From contig JAWQUS010000022.1 in NCBI GenBank assembly GCA_036365455.1, positions 496,001 through 560,000 on the forward strand: a DNA stretch of 64,000 bases. The letters run 5' to 3'. Each line of letters starts with the position of its first letter. Positions within the stretch are counted from its first letter, which is position 1. The translations under genes were made by a program, and so were the position numbers. Of the stretch, positions 9,221 to 18,639 are shown one piece after another. The DNA comes from Macrosoma leucophasiata. Lineage: Eukaryota > Arthropoda > Insecta > Lepidoptera > Hedylidae. The notes under the pieces are model-generated. The model was not told the DNA's origin. It did not search any database and saw nothing but the letters and a program-made list of their open reading frames with translations.

Positions 9221-9745
9221 GAATGTATCTTGACGCCAGATCTATTACGAGGTAGGCAGAGAGCAGTGCCGGATTAGCCATATAGCAGGAGTAGCAAATG
9301 CTACGGGCCCCGCAAAATTAGGGGCCCCGTGCCTGTGCCCAAAAAAAAAACACAAATATGTAAAAAAAAACATAAATACACCTTAGCTATTCTCAAAGGG
9401 AGCGTTGACCACTAATTATATAGGTACCTATATTATTTTGTTGCAAGTTGGCAATACCACAATACTTACAGGGGGAATCCCCTAAATTTGTTTTCGATTC
9501 CTTTTCGTAAATGTTGTTTTATTTACATCTTAAATTTCAGTAGGCAATGTAACTCTAGGGCCCCATGGTCACATTTGCTACGGGCCCCGCACCGGCTTCA
9601 TCCGGCACTGGCAGAGTCTGCACCGCCAGATATCTCAGTCCTGACATACCACCCGGGCTTCTTCTACATTCATCATTCTCTTCATACATGCACGCCGATT
9701 CTGAAGACTTGAGTTCACCCTCAGACATGGTCGACCTATTGTTAA
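9221..9745 (-). mobile_element. RTE-like 3'-end fragment split by a hAT-type MITE
   Basis: The two outer parts (9221-9263 and 9611-9745) match the same RTE tail as 33-176, in reverse. They are separated by the insertion at 9264-9610. Confidence 0.6.
9264..9610. mobile_element. hAT-type MITE
   Basis: The ends CAGTGCCGGATTA and CCGGCACTG are inverted; the inner ends share CTACGGGCCCCGC. Flanking 8-mers GCAGAGAG and GCAGAGTC agree in six positions, consistent with the 8-bp duplications of hAT elements. It has no coding capacity. Confidence 0.65.
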
Positions 9746-10475
9746 CGGCTATAGAATACCCCGAAAGAATACCAACTTTACACTTATTTTATGCTGCACA
9801 GGAATTTTCCTCCGCAACACAAAATAAGGAGTAAGTAAACATGGCCGCGGCTGGTGTAGATCTACGAAGGTTCATCATCTATTATAGGCATATGTATATA
9901 TCTATATCTATACGCTATATCTATATATCTATATCTATTGGCGGCGTCGTGTGGCGGGTTGCTCACTTCCCTCTAAAATGGTCGAGGAGGTCAATGGCTG
10001 TCACATGCGTCATACTCGTGAACGGGTGCTGTTGGTGGGGACTGGTCTGTTCTGGTTTGCAGGGGCTACATCACATTTAGTAGATAGCAGTTTATTTGCA
10101 TCTATGCTATGGACGTTCACATTATTTGATTTTTCACGATAATTTGTACTAGATTTAAGCTCTCATTTAAAAGAGCTCTTACTGAGTTTGTTGGGTAGCG
10201 GAGTTCTTCTCAGTAGTGACTGCACTTGGAACTCTGCTAAGTGAATAACTTTGATCTTGACGAATAAGTTTTTCTTTTCATCATTTATCATCCTTGAAGG
10301 ATGAGAAAAATTTTGTGATTATTATGTTTTAACTAAGTAGTTTAAATTCTAATTTTTAATTTACTATTGATATATGATTTTGCTTTACTTTATGTAATGG
10401 TTATTTACTCTAGGTGTTTTATATTTCTTGACGTTTTGAAAGTATCTGTAAAGATCTATTCGAAATAAAAATATT
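9746..10475. other. No gene recognised
   Basis: There are short open stretches but none has splice-flanked coding character. A short TATATCTATATC run is near 9890-9935. Confidence 0.4.
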
Positions 10476-10500
10476 TTCTATTTCTATATATATCTATATA

Positions 10501-10550
<50 letters not shown>

Positions 10551-10552
10551 TA
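10476..10552. repeat. AT microsatellite
   Basis: A run of TA dinucleotides with a few interruptions. Confidence 0.9.
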
Positions 10553-10659
10553 TATTTATAAAAGTCTGAATATTATTTAGATATGTATTTAAGTATATTT
10601 CATTATAATATGTACGTACTGTTGAGTGTATGTAGTCATTTTTTTTTAAATTATTCATT

Positions 10660-10785
10660 AATGCCGCCAACCAATCTTTCTACACTACCAATGGTTGACT
10701 GGTAGAGAGCGCTTTTAGCGTTAAGTCCGCCATTTGCTCATATATTATGTATATTGTGGCAATAAAGATTAAATAAATAAATAAG
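10660..10785 (+). mobile_element. CR1/Daphne-like 3' tail
   Basis: It contains AGAGCGCTTTTAGCGTTAAG followed by AATAAAGATTAAATAAATAA, the same tail architecture as at 4150-4275. It is only a 3' end. Confidence 0.65.
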
Positions 10786-10786
10786 G

Positions 10787-11095
10787 TTAAGCGATATGGG
10801 CGTGGTCGGGTGTGTGATGGGAGACCACTAGTGGCAAATTAAAATGCGCGTTTCCGTGCTTCGGAGGGCACGTTAAGCCGTCGGTCGCGGTTGCTATCGA
10901 TAGATAGCAGTCGTTAAACCTTGTCAGAGGTTTTATGGGCGGTTTTAAAACATCCGACAACGGGTTGGCCACTAATCCTTATCTCCTCCAACCCGTATTG
11001 GAGCAGCGTGGAGTAAGCTCCAGGCCTCCCCCCAAAAAGGGGAGAGACTCGTGCCCAGCAGTGGGACGTATCAAGGGTTGCCATTATTATTAAAA
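10787..11095 (+). mobile_element. S2 repeat copy
   Basis: The S2 blocks run in sense direction, ending GGGTTGCCATTATTATT. The 5' ~40 bp is missing. Confidence 0.7.
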
Positions 11096-11218
11096 ACATG
11101 CCTATTGGCTTATAATCATTTTAGTTTAATATATGCGAGATAAATCCGAAAACTAGTTTTATTTCAATATGCACAAAATTATAGTGTAAATACTTCTTAT
11201 TTAAGTAAATATTTTCTA

Positions 11219-11602
11219 TATTGGGAGTCTGTGCGTGTTGTACCGTCTCTACAATGGTGAGTGCTCTGCTGAACTGTTTGACATGGTGCCACCGTCTCTT
11301 TTCCTACACCGTACTACCCGCCGAAGAGAGAAGTTCCACCCTCACCGACTGGACACCTGGCAGTGCTCAACGGTGCGGTTTTCACGTTAGTTCCTGCCCG
11401 GAATGTGTAAATTGTGGAACGAACTCTGAGGTGTGCCCTAGGTGCTACAATATGGGGTTCTTCAAAAATGGCGTCAAAAGAGTCCTTCAGGGCTGGCAGC
11501 GCGTTGGCAACTCCCCTGGTGTTGCAAATGTTCATAGGCGACGGCGACCACTTTCCATCGGGTGGCCCGTTTGCTTGTCTGTCAATCTTCAGACATAAAA
11601 AA
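11219..11602 (+). pseudogene. L-A non-LTR ORF, 3'-terminal fragment
   Basis: It is nearly identical to 48119-48500 of the intact element: it begins TTGGGAGTCTGTGCGTGTTG and ends at TTCAGACATAAAAAATAAAT. The original frame is damaged by a 7-bp deletion near 11429 and by substitutions. It is a typical 5'-truncated insertion of the same family. Confidence 0.85.
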
Positions 11603-11699
11603 TAAATATATTTTTTTTTATACGCTTACACTCACAGCCCCACAGTAGGCATAAACCACATACAACACATACACAAACACCCCGACCCGAAACAAATAT

Positions 11700-11805
11700 C
11701 TGCAGGCCATACAAATATTTGTTCCGGTGCGGGCATCGAACCCGCGACCATTAGAATCAAACTGTCATCTCACACCGCTGGACTAACCGGGACGTCCAAA
11801 TATAA
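11700..11805 (-). repeat. tRNA-like SINE head
   Basis: On the minus strand: box A-like GGTTAGTCCAGCGG, box B GGTTCGATGCCCGC, and a short 3' arm CACCGGAAC. It continues into non-tRNA sequence with ACAAATATTTGT. A clean seven-pair acceptor stem is not obvious, so I call it a SINE remnant. Confidence 0.55.
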
Positions 11806-12449
11806 TTATATATACGTACTTACTTGTTATATAAATTAAAACGTGAAGATTTTTTGTATAAATACATTTTATTATAAAAACACACCAATTGTCTTTTTAC
11901 TTGTTACATATAAATGCAATAAAAATCACATACTAAATGCAAAATATATTTGACAAAACTTGTGTATATGCTTCCATCTTAATATTTTATTATATTATTT
12001 TTTAATATATTACAATAATTGGTATGCATTAAGAATGTAAGAAAAAATAATAAAAATCTACGTAAATATATTATTGTATATTGTCATTTTGCAAAATTAA
12101 CACTAAATTATTTTAAAATGACTACTTGGAATAGAGTATTAAATTAGAAATAGTATTATCAAATAAAGGTTAGTAATCAATATTTAATTTTGTCTGCTGA
12201 ATGGTCTTTTTAGGGGGATAAAAAGTATCGAAATTAATTTTGCACGTAAACTATCTGTATGTCACAATTAATCCAAACTGTTATAGACATTCAACAGTCA
12301 AAAACACCCAAACTTTCATATTTACTATTTTCATAAAATTTCAGAATTAACACTAAAAATCAAATACTTAAGTTAGAGAAACATTATTAAGGGTTCTTTT
12401 TAAAGAGTCCCATTTTCTTTTGAAGACATAATTTTTAATACGTTTTTTT
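11806..12449. other. AT-rich stretch without recognised gene
   Basis: Long runs of A/T and no coding segment or inverted-repeat element that I can define. Confidence 0.5.
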
Positions 12450-12525
12450 TAATATTATTTCGCAATAACAATGCTAGCGAAACATGTCTTTAAAGAAAAA
12501 TGGAAAGAAAAATTTGACTCCAGAA
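12450..12525 (-). mobile_element. S3 SINE tail fragment
   Basis: It contains TATTATTTCGCAATAACA and AAAATGGAAAGAAAAATTTG, the S3 tail and body in reverse, stopping where the tRNA-like head should begin. Confidence 0.6.
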
Positions 12526-12664
12526 CAATAAATTATTTGAATTGAATTGAATAGAACTCCATTGACGTCCAGCCTACTAATACTTCAATACTCCGTTTTT
12601 AATTTTAATATCTTTTTTATATGAACACATTACATTTATGGCAAGAAAAAATACTACATAATCC

Positions 12665-13130
12665 ATAGAGCAACACGGGCCACCGGCCGCGATGGGCCGG
12701 AGGGGAGTAGCCATATGCAGGCTTTCCCCTCTGTCAAAGTACAAGCCCAAGTAGGCCTATGCCTGTCGCCTTGTCCCCTTATTCATAAACGTACATTAGA
12801 TACGTTTTAGCTACAGAATACTTTGTCCTTGTCAGTTGCATTGTCAAATGTGCAGAATAGAAAAAGATAGAGAAGAGATTAAGAGATAAGCAACACTTTA
12901 GCTAAAATACGTTTATGAATAAGGGGGTAGATGATTAAATGTGTGCGTGAAATTGTTTATGTATTTTGTTTAAAGTCAAAGTGTGAGTTACATAGTAATA
13001 GACGTTTTTGTAGTGAGTGTATCACACGCATTTCGCCGAGCAAAAAATGACAGACTGTTTTCCATCGGTAATAAACGCTATGGCTACTCCCCTCCGGTCC
13101 GCCGCGGCCGGTGGGCCGAGTTGCTCTCTG
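12665..13130. mobile_element. M9 MITE with nested TA-type MITE
   Basis: The long inverted ends begin ATAGAGCAACACGGGCCACC and extend ~50 bp through CGGAGGGGAGTAGCCATA. The 9-mers outside (ACATAATCC and ACTTAATCA) agree at 7 of 9 positions. A second MITE is inserted at 12774-12930. It has no coding capacity. Confidence 0.75.
12774..12930. mobile_element. MITE with CTTATTCATAAACGTA ends
   Basis: The ends CCCCTTATTCATAAACGTA and TACGTTTATGAATAAGGGGG are inverted copies; interior TTGCATTGTCAAATGTGCAG. By comparison with the uninterrupted M9 copy at 61190, it was inserted at the TA of CGCCTAGATG. This suggests a Tc1/mariner-type origin. A second copy is at 26026-26168. Confidence 0.65.
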
Positions 13131-13331
13131 ACTTAATCATATTTTTTTTATAAAAAATATAACTTGACGCCTGTATTACCCTGAAAGGTTAGGAAGATGT
13201 AATAGGTTCAAATTACTCATTTTTTGGCCATACGTCACGTGATTAACGGACTTCTCCCTAGCAAAGGAGACGTTCCAAAATGTATGGAGTTTGTACACTT
13301 TATTGAGAGAAGAAGCATAAAATACTGAATA

Positions 13332-13510
13332 ATTTTACGTAACTTCGTAACTTCACGCCTGCAATCCCCGAAGGAGTAGGCAGAGGTAAATGCATGCATT
13401 CAAGCATACATGCAAACACCCACGATTCGCCGGTTACATTTTTGGCCCATGTAACAGGTGGCGAGCCTGTTGACATCTCCGGGCACATTACCAAACTTCG
13501 AGGTACGGGG
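13332..13510 (-). mobile_element. S4 SINE, body and 3' end
   Basis: The reverse complement carries CATGGGCCAAAAATGTAACC, GGCGAATCGTGGGTGTTTGC and TACTCCTTCGGGGATTGCAG, shared with 15050-15208, 40406-40610 and 54155-54462. The tRNA-like head is absent here. Confidence 0.65.
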
Positions 13511-13775
13511 AAATGGGAATAAAACTTGCATTTTATGTTACCCTTACAAGAACCCTCTCTGATTGGGTAACCCTATTGCATGCGATGCGCTTTCTCTGGA
13601 CTGGGCGGCGCGCGGCACACGTAGTTAAAATATACCCTATTTTAATGGCATTGCGTTACAAATTTAACAAATGGGTAATGGTTTGTTTGATACCAGCGCG
13701 GGCGACGCAATCAACTTCGGTAAGCAAAAACCTTATCACTAAGAGATTAAACTAAGCGCTTAAAGTAAAGGCTAT

Positions 13776-13816
13776 ATCTATCCTAACGTTAGGGTTACCC
13801 TAACGTTAGGATAGAT
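13776..13816. repeat. Perfect 41-bp hairpin (20-bp arms, 1-nt loop)
   Basis: The arms read ATCTATCCTAACGTTAGGGT and its exact complement, around a single T at 13796. It is flanked further out by AAGCGCTTAAAG and TTTAAAGCGCTTTT, also inverted, so it may be the centre of a larger fold-back element (~13752-13910). Confidence 0.85.
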
Positions 13817-14271
13817 TATTAGGTTACCCTTTCCTTGGGTAAGACTTTCTAGAGGATAATATGGCCGCAAGGCATTATCGTAAGGATAAAAATTTAAAGC
13901 GCTTTTAAAATTAGCCGCTAATCCGGTCCCTGCAACGTTGAACTTGTCCTTTTCGAGACTTAAACTAGACGAGAGAAACGAGCTTCATCTTTTGGGGCAA
14001 TACAGACATTACTATAATATTTTTAAAGAAAAAAACTCACCAGAAACCATCGAAAAAAAAAATAAGAGCTTTATACAATTTGGTAAATAAAAAAATACTT
14101 TTATCGGTCTAGAAGACATTTAGAACTTATATTAAAAATATATTTAATAATACATCTCCGTATACGTTGACTAATTAAATAATTTACATTATAATAATTC
14201 TATTTTATATATTGGCGTCCGTTTTGTTACCAATTAGAATTACGCTCCCAGTAATAACAATAGATATTGGG

Positions 14272-14350
14272 AGTAAAAAAAATATGGAAAGACTTCGGGT
14301 AGGAATCGAACTTGTGACCTCAGCATAACCAGTCCAGTTTTTTTCCTTCC
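14272..14350 (-). mobile_element. S3-related SINE head fragment
   Basis: The reverse complement has ACTGGTTATGCTGAGGTCAC and AAGTTCGATTCCTACCCGAA, close to the single S3 copy at 40695-40769. It is truncated at the 5' side of the tRNA-like part. Confidence 0.6.
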
Positions 14351-14466
14351 CAATTTTTTTAAATTTCGTAATTCCCTTGCATTTATAAAAAAAAAATATA
14401 TGACAAAAAGTACTCATATTTAATAGTGCTCAAATATTAGGAATTAAAAAGATTTATTTAGTATGT

Positions 14467-14826
14467 GAAGCGCGCATGGCCCCGCGGCTGGTGTAGATGG
14501 TAAGCGAGCGGATAACTCGGTTAAGAGATACGGGCGCGGTCGGGTGTGTGATGGGTAACCGCTAGTGGCAAATTAAAATGCGCGTTTCCGTGCTTCGGAG
14601 GACACGTTAAGCCGTCGATCCCGGTTGCTATCGATAGATAGCAGTCGTTAAACCTTGTCGGAGGCCTTATGGGCGGTTTGAAAACATCCGACAGCGGGTT
14701 GGCCACTAACCCGTATCTCCACCAACCCGCATTGGAGCAGCGTGGTGGAGTAAGCTCCAGTCCTCCCCCCAAAAATGGGAGAGACTCGTGCCCAGCAGTG
14801 GGACGTATCAAAGGTTGCCATTATTA
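14467..14826 (+). mobile_element. S2 repeat copy, near full length
   Basis: It runs from GCGCGCATGGCCCCGCGGCT to GGTTGCCATTATTATAAAA. It ends about 85 bp from the GMF stop codon, so the GMF 3' UTR must be short or include it. Confidence 0.75.
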
Positions 14827-14911
14827 TAAAAAATATTGAATTTTTTATGAGTAATTCTTCCCACTCTTCTTCGTAACTCTTGGAGGTAAAATCAGTCTTA
14901 GAGGTATTGAT

Positions 14912-15031
14912 TTACTTCTTTAGTTTATCGTTAAGCCAGTCGGCGGTGAGCTCGTCTATTTCCCGCACTTCAAGTAGTCGGGGGGCGCCCACTGTTGCCG
15001 CTAGAGCGCGTTGCGTGCCTGCGTACATTAC
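14912..15031 (-). CDS. GMF: GMF exon 4 (C-terminus)
   Basis: The acceptor is GTGCACAG. It encodes VMYAGTQRALAATVGAPRLL then EVREIDELTADWLNDKLKK and TAA. The MYAG and LT-x-x-WL signatures of GMF are present. Confidence 0.94.
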   Translation of the reverse strand, partial: VMYAGTQRALAATVGAPRLLEVREIDELTADWLNDKLKK

Positions 15032-18000
15032 CTGTGCATACAGTTAGTTTAATAACCTCAAGCCTGTTATCCCCGAAGGGGGAGGCAGAGGTAAAATGCA
15101 TGCATTCAAGCATACAGGCAAACACCCATGATTCGCCGTTTACGTTTTGGCCCATGTATTCGGTGAGTTTATTGACATCGCCGGGCATATTACCAAACTC
15201 CGAGGTAATGGCATAACACCTTAGGCCTCAGGAGTGGTAATGCATCTGCATTTTGACCTTGGTCTTTGTGTTAGTGTCTATAGGCTGCAGGCATCATTTA
15301 CTATCAATGTGAACTGCAAGCTTGTTTGCCGCTTCCATTACATTAATTTTTAAAAAAAGAAAGTTTTATCCTTAGGTCTGGTTCAACTCCAAATCGGTTT
15401 CTATATTTATTTTTAAGGTAAACTAGTTATAAACCCAGCTTCACATGCATAAAAAGTAACAAAAGGTAAAATAAGTATCGGTAGGTAATGTTTTTAAAAC
15501 AAGGCGGGTATGTTGCGACCTGGTATTTTATTTTGACGGCCCGGTACCGGGTCGCTACCCGGCAGATGGGAAACGCTGAGCTAGACGATTGTGCGGCTGG
15601 GGTGCAGATACATACCTGCAGTTCCATGTGGGCATCACGCGGCGTGTAGAAGATGAAGCACATCGGGAATGATATCCTTCCGTCGCTGTGTTCCAGTTTG
15701 TAACTGTAATTCATTGTAATATTTTTACAGTCTTATTCATATAAAATGCTTTTAGAAGGTTTATAGCATTCATTAGTTAAAATGCTCTATAAGCCTATAA
15801 AACGTTCTATAAAATTGATTATTCATAAACGTTCTATTAACCTTTCATAGTTAAAATTCTGCTAATAGTCAAAATGTTGCCAGTGCAAGGAATTCAGTGG
15901 ACAAATGGATCCAGCGAGAGATCAAACACGCCAACTTGTCTACAAAATAAGTGAAAAGAAAAAAATCAACGTCACAGGTGACATAGTCATGTTTTAAAAA
16001 TTACGCGCACTTCCTAGCTTCGTTCCATTAATCGACCGCAACGACCGCGACCAAGACCGCTGCAATTGACATTTTGGTGAAAGCACAAAATATTGGTGGA
16101 TCGGAGTGGACGGAATGCGGTCGCGGACAGTGACGTTATTTATGACGTCAAACGACCGCTCGCGACGACCACGGACCTCAGGTGGAACAATACAAAGGGC
16201 GTTACGGTTGTTGTGGTCGATTAATGAAACGCACCCAATGTCAATTTCAACAATCAGCTGTTGAATGTTGGCCAGCTTTTGTCCTTATAGCACTGTTAAA
16301 GTAGGGTTCGGGCCTCTATAACTTTATAGTGGGTTTATAGAGTGCTCTAGCGCTAAAATGGTATTATGAATAGTGTTTTTCTGAAAGCATACTATAGCAA
16401 CATCTTAGAGGTGTTATAACTTTTTATGAATAAGACCGTACATTTTTTGCAATGACACATGTGAATGACAAAAAAAATAAAAATTGACTTAATGCAGGTT
16501 TTTTTATGCCTGGCATTTAGCGATTCATTTTTGATACAGATTACTAGTTGCATAAGTACCTGTAAACAATAAAACGTGGCTGATGTGATGGTAGGATATC
16601 TTGGAGCTCCTCCAGCTCCACATTTTCAAGCTCCTCGTCCACCTCCAGGGCTTGTTTCTCTCTGTTCACCTGTAATTGGGGAAATGGAGGAATTTGTAAT
16701 AAATTGATGCATTCCATATTATATAAAATTGTTTAGTTTCTATTTAATTTATTATGTGTTTTTGATTATTATCAGAGGTTATTCACTCTAGGTTAGTTTT
16801 TAAAAAGAATGACTATGTAAAAGTGCTTTCCAGGAGCCTAATTATATGAAATAAATGAATAAACTGAATTGTTTGAGAAGACTATTGATATATATATATA
16901 TACTTTACATACATTTTTTATCTTGTTTGACATGTATATCAATTGTTATTCGCTTCAATTTATTTTGTTTGTTTTTGACGTGTCATAAGAGGTGTCTGTC
17001 ACCCTAAATGAATAAATGAGATTCTGATTCTGATAGAACACATACATAACCAGAGGTTAAAAGGCACATGCGTTGCCGACTCTAAGACCGAAATTGTTTA
17101 CCTCTATGATAATTAATACTGACCCATACATTACAAAAGGAGATGGTCCAAAAAAGTATGGACTTGTTCCCACTTGGTAATAATAGTTTAAACCAGAGAA
17201 TATGTAATAATACTATGTATAGAATGGACACCAGATTCTGGAGGTCCTGCCAGATTTCCCTGCCTCATCCAATGTCCTCCCCTCTTAAGGGCATGTTCTA
17301 AGTGCTACGCACACAGGTGCACGTGTAAATACACATCACTGATTGATGTCTGTGTAATAGACCAAATTAAGCGTTTGTATGGAATTTTGGCGGAGTGTCC
17401 GCGGTGTGGTTTAAACTATTCTGAACAATTTCCGACTATCAATTTTAGTTAATGTTGTTGTGTAGTTTTTTGTTTAAAAATAATTATGTTTACACAAAAT
17501 GGTAATGCAAAAATTTGGCGATGGCAATTGAGAATTTTTTTGATAAGTTTGTCATCTCATGTCACTAGATTCATGAGTGTACAAAATGTACATATTGCCA
17601 TTATCAGTAAAAAAGAACTCGATTAAACAATTTCATCTTTCGTTTTAATCACACGGTCTTTGTGCAGGCAATCATAGGGCCATAGGGTGCTGAATACTTA
17701 CTTAGGTAATGCGGTGGTCCCTACGCCCCCGAGCTCCATCACTGGAGATCTACCACCAGTGAAAACCTACATCCAATATTGTAATAAGATTTCAGCAAGC
17801 TGGTAAGCTTATCATAATAAAACTGCATTCATAATTGAATTGCAATAAACATCGGCTCTGAATCAACAGGATGTAGGTAATCGATGAGGCTTGAGTCCAA
17901 TGACGCGTGAATATCTAAATATGCACCCACCTTTAAAATAAGCGCACAGTTTGTGGTGTGTTTAGCGAAACGAAACTTCTTGAGGACCTCCTTCACATCA

Positions 18001-18038
18001 TCGCCGATATCACAGACGTTTACGTTATGTGCGGACAT
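14912..18038 (-). CDS. GMF: Glia maturation factor (ADF-homology, Arp2/3 regulator)
   Basis: Four exons on the minus strand, 18038-17931, 16669-16560, 15703-15616 and 15031-14912, give 426 nt: 141 aa plus stop. The family is normally ~140 aa. GMF proteins have a single ADF-H fold but bind the Arp2/3 complex, inhibit branching and promote debranching of actin filaments in the cytoplasm. The protein starts MSAHNVNVCDIGDDVKEVL, continues KKFRFAKHTTNCALILK, then VDEELENVELEELQDILP, QPRFIVYS, YKLEHSDGRISFPMCFIF, and ends ELTADWLNDKLKK. Each block aligns by eye with vertebrate GMF-beta (VCDI, KKFRFRK, LPERQPRFVVYSYKY, GRVSYPLCFIF, MYAG, LTEEWLREKL). All splice phases agree. The ATG is the only in-frame start, 10 bp after a short A-rich leader. 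Introns carry S1, S4, a D1 repeat, a retroposon tail and a 711-bp TIR element ending 22 bp before exon 3. Confidence 0.95.
15050..15208 (-). mobile_element. S4 SINE body, in GMF intron 3
   Basis: The reverse complement shares CATGGGCCAAAACGTAAACG and CCCCTTCGGGGATAACAGGC with the other S4 copies. It is headless. An S1 fragment follows immediately on the other strand. Confidence 0.65.
15208..15352 (+). mobile_element. S1 SINE-like repeat, 3' half, in GMF intron 3
   Basis: It carries GGCATAACACCTTAGGCCTC and TGTCTATAGGCTGCAGGCAT, ending CATTACATTAATTTTTAAAA. It is 5'-truncated. Confidence 0.7.
15616..15703 (-). CDS. GMF: GMF exon 3
   Basis: The acceptor is GAATTACAG and the donor CAG/GTATGT. 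The first T completes Ser, then YKLEHSDGRISFPMCFIFYT and PRDAHMELQ. The acceptor has almost no pyrimidine tract, and a transposable element ends 22 bp upstream of it. Confidence 0.94.
15728..16438. mobile_element. TA-type TIR element in GMF intron 2, with nested TIR element
   Basis: The ends CAGTCTTATTCATA and CGGTCTTATTCATA (complement) lie directly inside TA dinucleotides (15726-15727 and 16439-16440), as in Tc1/mariner-type MITEs. It is 711 bp with no transposase. The interior holds a second inverted pair (16013-16240). Confidence 0.75.
16013..16240. mobile_element. Nested TIR element
   Basis: CGTTCCATTAATCGACCGCA on the left is matched by CGTTTCATTAATCGACCACA on the complement of the right end. 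The interior is GC-rich with repeated CGACCGC blocks. I could not fix the target duplication. Confidence 0.55.
16560..16669 (-). CDS. GMF: GMF exon 2
   Basis: The acceptor is AATTACAG and the donor TACAG/GTACTT. It encodes VNREKQALEVDEELENVELE then ELQDILPSHQPRFIVY, and leaves AG for a Ser codon (phase 2). Confidence 0.95.
16895..17036 (+). mobile_element. Non-LTR retroposon 3' end with (GATTCT)n tail
   Basis: It ends ACCCTAAATGAATAAATGAG followed by ATTCTGATTCTGAT. The same 3' end occurs on the minus strand at 23132-23217 and from 42943. It lies in GMF intron 1. Confidence 0.7.
17195..17410 (+). repeat. D1 interspersed repeat
   Basis: It begins GAGAATATGTAATAATAC and ends GAGTGTCCGCGGTGTG, with CACACAGGTGCACGTGTAAA inside. 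Other copies are at 26646-26875, 26930-27058, 38585-38795, 41670-41880 and 42118-42530. There are no inverted ends; class unknown. It lies in GMF intron 1. Confidence 0.65.
17695..17762 (-). mobile_element. S1 5'-end fragment, in GMF intron 1
   Basis: Only the S1 5' block in reverse is present (GGTAATGCGGTGGT to CTACCACCAGTG). Confidence 0.6.
17931..18038 (-). CDS. GMF: GMF exon 1 (start)
   Basis: It encodes 36 residues from the initiator Met to ALILK. The donor is AAG/GTGGGT, phase 0. Confidence 0.93.
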
Positions 18039-18400
18039 TGTGGTTTGTAATTTTAAATAATATTTTTACGATAAAAATACAAAATACAAAAGAAAAACAC
18101 GTCAACCTACAAGGATGACAATTTATCAATGTCAATTTGACATTTATTTTATTTGTGAGTAGTTGACGTTAGATGTGACGTTGTAGTTTTCGTTCTGAAT
18201 TTTTGTAATATCTAACAGATATTGTTTGATATGTTTGTGTTGTGATATATTTTTTTTTTTTTATATGTAAAATGTGCACATTGTTGCACATTTCATTCAC
18301 TGCTGTTATAGCAGTCTTTATCGTTTTTTAAATGATATGGAGTTTATTTTTTACGGTATATGCTACACACAAAAAACAAATATGACTTAATGGTAGTATA
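18039..18400 (-). promoter_or_regulatory. GMF 5' leader and presumed promoter
   Basis: This is AT-rich sequence directly upstream of the GMF start codon, free of recognised repeats. I see no TATA box or initiator strong enough to place the transcription start. An inverted TGTGCACATTGTTGCACAT-like pair lies at about 18270-18292. Confidence 0.35.
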
Positions 18401-18620
18401 ATACACTGGTTGCAGAAGCCCAGGAAGACCAAGACTGACCTACCATGACCAAATAGGTCGAGTTCTGTCTGATGGTGGGGTCAAAAGTCTTAGGAATCGG
18501 CGTGCATGTATGAAGAAGATGATGAAGGTAGACGAGGCACGAGAGGTTTGTCAGAACCGGGATATCTGGCGCTCTACACTCTCTGCCTACCCCGTTAGGG
18601 ACCTGGCGTGAAGATACATA
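18400..18620 (+). pseudogene. RTE-like ORF C-terminus and 3' tail
   Basis: Across frames it reads like GRPRLTYHDQIGRVLSDGG, KSLRNRRACMKKMMKVDEAR and NRDIWRSTLSAYPVRDLA, then the ATGTATG-type tail. This is the end of an RTE-type reverse-transcriptase ORF. It is 5'-truncated and dead. Confidence 0.65.
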
Positions 18621-18639
18621 CATACATACATAATACGCT

